Source: Funneliformis mosseae
Taxonomy: Eukaryota; Glomeromycota; Glomeromycetes; Glomerales; Glomeraceae
Direction: 5' to 3'
DNA length: 17,503 nucleotides
Assembly (NCBI GenBank): GCA_910592005.1
Contig: CAJVPP010001855.1
Span: forward strand, 1 to 17,503
Shown: positions 17,417 to 17,503 of the stretch, one piece after another
Position numbering within the stretch: position 1 is the stretch's first letter
How the letters are laid out: the number at the start of each line of letters is the position of its first letter
Made by a program: the position numbers and the translations under genes
The notes under the pieces: model-generated
The model's input: only the letters and a program-made list of their open reading frames with translations
Told to the model about the DNA's origin: nothing
The model's database searches: none

Positions 17417-17428
17417 AGTTAACATATA

Positions 17429-17503
17429 CAGACCCCCGCCAAAAGTTTCCGAACGCTTTTTGGCTCAATGTAAAACTTAAAATTTTAAAGTTTATTAAAA
17501 AAA
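17429..17503. mobile_element. Tc1/mariner-like element, left end only
   Basis: The sequence starts CAGACCCCCGCCAAAAGTTT directly after a TA dinucleotide, the target of the IS630-Tc1-mariner superfamily. Its start resembles the terminal repeats of such elements, which are common in AT-rich mycorrhizal fungal genomes. GCCAAAAG at 17438 and CTTTTTGGC at 17456 can pair as a hairpin inside the terminus. The matching site in copy A (TA at 15321-15322) has no insertion. The element continues beyond the window, so transposase and far end cannot be seen. Confidence 0.65.

Larger units (their letters stand above)
15699..17428 (+). repeat. Tandem duplication, copy B, cut by transposon
   Basis: Second direct copy of 13209 onward. 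By eye roughly nine in ten bases match, apart from larger deletions: 243 nt in the F-box repeat, and about 70 nt just after the F-box stop. It ends exactly at a TA dinucleotide (17427-17428), where a Tc1-like terminal repeat begins. Confidence 0.8.

Overview
The window looks like a very AT-rich fungal nuclear contig, most likely from an arbuscular mycorrhizal fungus (Rhizophagus or a relative). The reasons are short (66-106 nt) GT-AG introns, long A/T homopolymers, a conserved fungal gene set, an F-box/leucine-rich protein of the type greatly expanded in that group, and scattered DNA-transposon debris. The species call is inference.

Layout from left to right: (a) 1-812, AT-rich DNA with a possible transposon end at 1-141. 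(b) 813-2372, minus strand, a three-exon class I histone deacetylase of the HDAC3/Hos2 type. (c) 2930-3297, a frameshifted zinc-finger relic, probably from a hAT-like element. (d) 4267-5606, a dense cluster of GCCAAG hexamers leading into (e) 5796-6497, a two-exon PacC/Rim101-type three-finger transcription factor that is unusually short. (f) 7192-8569, minus strand, a seven-exon TMEM19 (DUF92) membrane protein, reconstructed here exon by exon and including a 28-nt microexon. (g) 9975-11082, an orphan gene whose first part is out of frame with the rest. (h) 12055-13896, an F-box/LRR protein with a repeat-bearing insertion near its C terminus. (i) 14986-15356, a small two-exon orphan gene. (j) 15699-17428, a second, decayed tandem copy of the tail of (h) and all of (i), cut by a Tc1/mariner-like element that begins at 17429 and runs off the window.

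The genes do not form an operon-like unit. Two systems deserve attention. First, the DNA 0.2-1.5 kb upstream of the PacC-like gene holds nine copies of the PacC/Rim101 recognition core (GCCAAG) plus one GCCAGG, while I found only one more GCCAAG elsewhere in the window, inside an exon. This suggests autoregulation, by a factor that seems to consist of the DNA-binding domain with only a short tail. Second, a direct tandem duplication of about 2.49 kb separates a living copy from a decaying one. It preserves an empty transposon target site in copy A, an in-frame loss of the coding repeat in copy B, and a start-codon loss in copy B.

Exon boundaries were set by hand from splice consensus, frame and recalled family sequence. 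They have not been tested against transcripts.
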